From positions 1 through 8,468 of the forward strand of contig JAQVIB010000082.1 in NCBI GenBank assembly GCA_028695945.1: 8,468 bases of DNA. Reading direction: 5' to 3'. The position numbers and the translations under genes were made by a program. Source of the DNA: Lachnospiraceae bacterium. GTDB lineage: Bacteria > Bacillota > Clostridia > Lachnospirales > Anaerotignaceae. The notes under the pieces were generated by a model. It saw only the letters and a list, made by a program, of their open reading frames with translations. It was not told the DNA's origin and made no database searches. Every line of letters starts with the position of its first letter. The stretch's first letter is position 1. Positions 6,896-8,468 of this stretch are shown here, in pieces.

Positions 6896-6919
6896 AAGTC
6901 AAATGTAAGGATTTGTCAA
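6891..6919 (-). promoter_or_regulatory. Main candidate promoter of the ATPase operon
   Basis: On the minus strand TTGACA (6919-6914) is followed after exactly 17 bases by TATTAT (6896-6891): a perfect -35 and a 5-of-6 -10 for the housekeeping sigma factor. This is the best promoter in the region. Transcription would start near 6884, giving a leader of about 225 bases before ntpF that would include all of the palindromes listed between 6685 and 6862. Confidence 0.6.
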
Positions 6920-6932
6920 GAACAAGTAATCC

Positions 6933-6967
6933 ATTTACTACATATAGAATGATTTACACTACATATA
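6933..6967. repeat. Direct repeat of ATTTAC...ACTACATATA, 21 bp pitch
   Basis: ACTACATATA occurs at 6937-6946 and 6958-6967, each preceded by ATTTAC (sharing bases in the first copy). The 21-bp pitch equals two helical turns. It lies between the leftward and rightward promoters and may be a pair of half-sites for a regulator; no known motif is recognised. Confidence 0.3.
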
Positions 6968-7108
6968 TCTAATTTCCGTATATTAAATTTCATTATTGTT
7001 ATTTTTTTAACTTTATTGCTATTATTTAACATCAAAACATCGGTTATTATTTCATTTTTTACATAAATTACAAAAGGATACGTCATTCGTAAACTATTAG
7101 TCTGCCCA

Positions 7109-7137
7109 TTGTAAATTATTTTTTTATACTGTATACT
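7109..7137 (+). promoter_or_regulatory. Promoter of the ROK regulator gene
   Basis: TTGTAA (7109-7114), a 17-base spacer and TATACT (7132-7137) make a plausible housekeeping promoter; a second TATACT at 7125-7130 is too close to the -35. Transcription would start near 7144, leaving a leader of only about 17 bases with the ribosome site GAGGTGG (7150-7156) before the ATG. Confidence 0.5.
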
Positions 7138-7160
7138 TAGTTCTGAAAAGAGGTGGTTAT

Positions 7161-8306
7161 ATGGTTATAGGAAGTAAAGAACTAATACGCGACATAAATA
7201 CCTCGCTTATAATTGAAACCATTATTAAAAATGCACCTATTTCAAGAGTGGATATTTCCACAAAAACCGGTCTAACCAAGGGTACTGTTTCCACCATTGT
7301 TCAAAATCTTCTGGATTTAGATTTGGTTTTGGAAACTGGTTTTGTTAGCAATGGCGTAGGCAGAAGAAGAGCCATGCTTCAGCTAAACAAAACATGCGGT
7401 TATTGCATAACACTGGATGTTGAAAAGCACCGCATTCGACTTATGGGCACAGACATGTGCGGAAATTGCCATGGTCTTAATACCGCACAAATTACAAATA
7501 ACAGTAATATTGAAGCCGAAACCTTTACTCTTATTGACAATTTTATTTCTTCTGTAGCCAAAAGTACCTATGGTATTACTGGCATTGCAATTGCTGTTGA
7601 TGGCAACATTAGAAACAATATACCTTTTATTCAATCCTTCAACAGTGACATAATCACTAACTTAGCTAATGTTCTTTCTGAAAAATACAACACACCTGTA
7701 ACTTTCCATAATAATGCACACCTTGCAGTATTAGGCGAAAACGTATATTCTATGCGTGCAAAAAGTCTTGCCTTTGTTACAGCCTCAAATCACATTGGAA
7801 TGGGCATTATTGCTGACAACCGCTTGTTTTGTGGAAGTAACGGTCAGGCGTGTCAGCTTGGTAAGATGATTATTGGCAGCCAATGCAAAGAAAATGGAAT
7901 CCTTGAAAACCTTGTCTCTATTAATTCTCTTATAAATAAGCTCTCATCGTTAAAAGGACAACCTATGAAATTTGATGACTTTGTTCAGCTTTTTAAGGCA
8001 AACGACAGCGATGCTAAAGAAATTGCCGAAGATTTTATTTATTATCTTTCCTTAGCAATAACAAATATCATAACTATGTATGACCCAGAAATAGTTGTTA
8101 TAAACAGCCCTTTTACCATATGTTTTAACGAAATATTTCTAAGGCTAAAATTATCCCTTGGAAATAATAAGAGCATTTTGTATCGCTCCATGTTAAAGGA
8201 TGAAGCAGCACTATATGGCGGTGCTGTAGCAAATATAACAAACTTTCTAAAAATTGATAATTTTACACCTGCTCTTTGTTATTTTAAGCACATGCAGATA
8301 TTGTGA
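7161..8306 (+). CDS. ROK-family (NagC/XylR/Mlc-like) transcriptional regulator with degenerate kinase domain
   Basis: The product is 381 residues, usual for ROK repressors. Residues 12-60 form a winged helix-turn-helix (SRVDISTKTGLTKGTVSTIV), with the wing GVGRRR at 65-70. Residues 78-360 have the ROK sugar-kinase fold: GIAIAVDGNI at 141-150, FHNNAHLAVLGE at 182-193, NGQACQLGK at 227-235 and DEAALYGGA at 347-355. Key residues have changed: the catalytic Asp of the usual NDAN motif is Asn185, the GTGIG phosphate loop reads SNHIG (209-213), the usual zinc His is Lys235, and CxCGxxGC is reduced to one Cys (C242). It is therefore unlikely to be a kinase or to hold the normal zinc. Two CxxC motifs (C79-C82, C100-C103) are extra. 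The ATG is set by GAGGTGG upstream. Its sugar ligand and targets cannot be read from sequence. It is divergent from the ATPase operon and may autoregulate. Confidence 0.85.
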   Translation: MVIGSKELIRDINTSLIIETIIKNAPISRVDISTKTGLTKGTVSTIVQNLLDLDLVLETGFVSNGVGRRRAMLQLNKTCGYCITLDVEKHRIRLMGTDMCGNCHGLNTAQITNNSNIEAETFTLIDNFISSVAKSTYGITGIAIAVDGNIRNNIPFIQSFNSDIITNLANVLSEKYNTPVTFHNNAHLAVLGENVYSMRAKSLAFVTASNHIGMGIIADNRLFCGSNGQACQLGKMIIGSQCKENGILENLVSINSLINKLSSLKGQPMKFDDFVQLFKANDSDAKEIAEDFIYYLSLAITNIITMYDPEIVVINSPFTICFNEIFLRLKLSLGNNKSILYRSMLKDEAALYGGAVANITNFLKIDNFTPALCYFKHMQIL

Positions 8307-8348
8307 AAATGTTAGCTATTCAATATTGTTATACAGTTTCTAATCAAA

Positions 8349-8369
8349 ACCACCAGTTTAACTGGTGGT
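8349..8369. terminator. Perfect hairpin after the ROK gene, possible terminator
   Basis: Arms ACCACCAGTT and AACTGGTGGT are perfectly complementary around a single T. It starts 42 bases after the ROK stop and is the only strong stem there. Rightward it lacks a T-run (ATGCAC follows); leftward it is followed by TTTTGATT, so it would work better for a transcript arriving from the right. It is more likely the outer hairpin of a mobile element (next entry). Confidence 0.4.
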
Positions 8370-8468
8370 ATGCACTAGCCCTAGAAGGGCATTATACTGG
8401 CACAGCGTCTCAAGACGCATCGAATAGTTCCACCAACCGCATTACTATTACGGGCAGCTGCTAAAGCA
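8349..8468. mobile_element. Partial end of an IS200/IS605-type element (or its structured RNA), cut by the right edge
   Basis: A GC-richer stretch begins abruptly here with four successive hairpins: ACCACCAGTT/AACTGGTGGT (8349-8369), GCCCT-AGA-AGGGC (8378-8390), GCGTC-TCAA-GACGC (8405-8418) and TGCT-AA-AGCA (8459-8468, probably longer outside the window). Subterminal hairpins with no terminal inverted repeats fit the single-strand-transposed IS200/IS605 family, and the CCACCAGTT-type end hairpin resembles such elements from gut Firmicutes, as I remember them. On the minus strand the arrangement would fit a right end with an omegaRNA-like scaffold ending in the outer hairpin. No transposase or TnpB coding is visible, so the assignment is tentative; a structured non-coding RNA is the alternative. 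Confidence 0.45.

Larger units (their letters stand above)
6659..7160. other. Divergent intergenic region without a gene
   Basis: About 500 very AT-rich bases separate the start of the ATPase operon (leftward) from the ROK regulator gene (rightward). I see no credible coding sequence in either strand; the longest leader frame is 14 codons without a ribosome site. It holds candidate promoters for both sides, at least three palindromes and two direct-repeat pairs, each listed separately. The part from about 6968 to 7108 is featureless to me apart from its AT-richness. Confidence 0.8.

Noticed and set aside
7383..7634. Minus-strand open frame within the ROK gene.
   Set aside because: It overlaps the conserved ROK domain and has no supporting start signals.
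8382..8467. Open frame on the minus strand at the right edge (ALAAARNSNAVGGTIR and onward), possible C-terminus of a TnpB or transposase.
   Set aside because: It is only about 28 codons, crosses two of the hairpins and has no motif I can recognise; more likely non-coding element end.

Overview
The window is AT-rich DNA of the kind found in low-GC Firmicutes. The coding style (strong AAGGAGG-type ribosome sites, tightly packed operon) and the gene content suggest an anaerobic, gut-type Clostridia member. The organism is inferred from style only; no rRNA or other marker gene is present.

Positions 1-6658, minus strand, hold most of a bacterial V-type (A/V-type) ATPase operon. Read in transcription order it is: G/H-type stalk subunit (ntpF), membrane subunit I (ntpI), proteolipid ring subunit K (ntpK), peripheral stalk subunit E (ntpE), subunit C (ntpC), subunit F (ntpG), catalytic subunit A (ntpA) and the first 59 codons of subunit B (ntpB), which runs off the left edge. 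This is the F-I-K-E-C-G-A-B order of the Enterococcus hirae ntp operon. Genes overlap or lie within 40 bases of each other, so they are almost certainly one transcript. The rotor ring subunit carries all the side chains that bind Na+ in the E. hirae K ring, so the enzyme is predicted to move sodium rather than protons.

Positions 6659-7160 are a 500-base AT-rich divergent intergenic region with no gene but much structure. A near-consensus minus-strand promoter (TTGACA, 17 bases, TATTAT) is the best candidate to drive the ATPase operon. Its -10 lies on top of an oppositely oriented extended -10. There is a second, extended -10 candidate close to ntpF, several palindromes and two pairs of direct repeats spaced about two helical turns apart. 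A plus-strand promoter (TTGTAA, 17 bases, TATACT) sits just before the next gene.

Positions 7161-8306, plus strand, encode a ROK-family (NagC/XylR/Mlc-like) winged-helix transcription regulator. Its sugar-kinase-like domain has lost the catalytic Asp, the phosphate-loop glycines and the usual zinc-binding His/Cys residues, and it has two CxxC motifs elsewhere.

Positions 8349-8468 start a GC-richer stretch of consecutive hairpins, opening with a perfect 10-bp-arm palindrome. This looks like the outer end of an IS200/IS605-type element (or its associated structured RNA) whose body lies beyond the right edge. The window is mostly a well-known ATPase operon. The parts that may be new are the degenerate ROK regulator, the crowded divergent control region and the partial element end.
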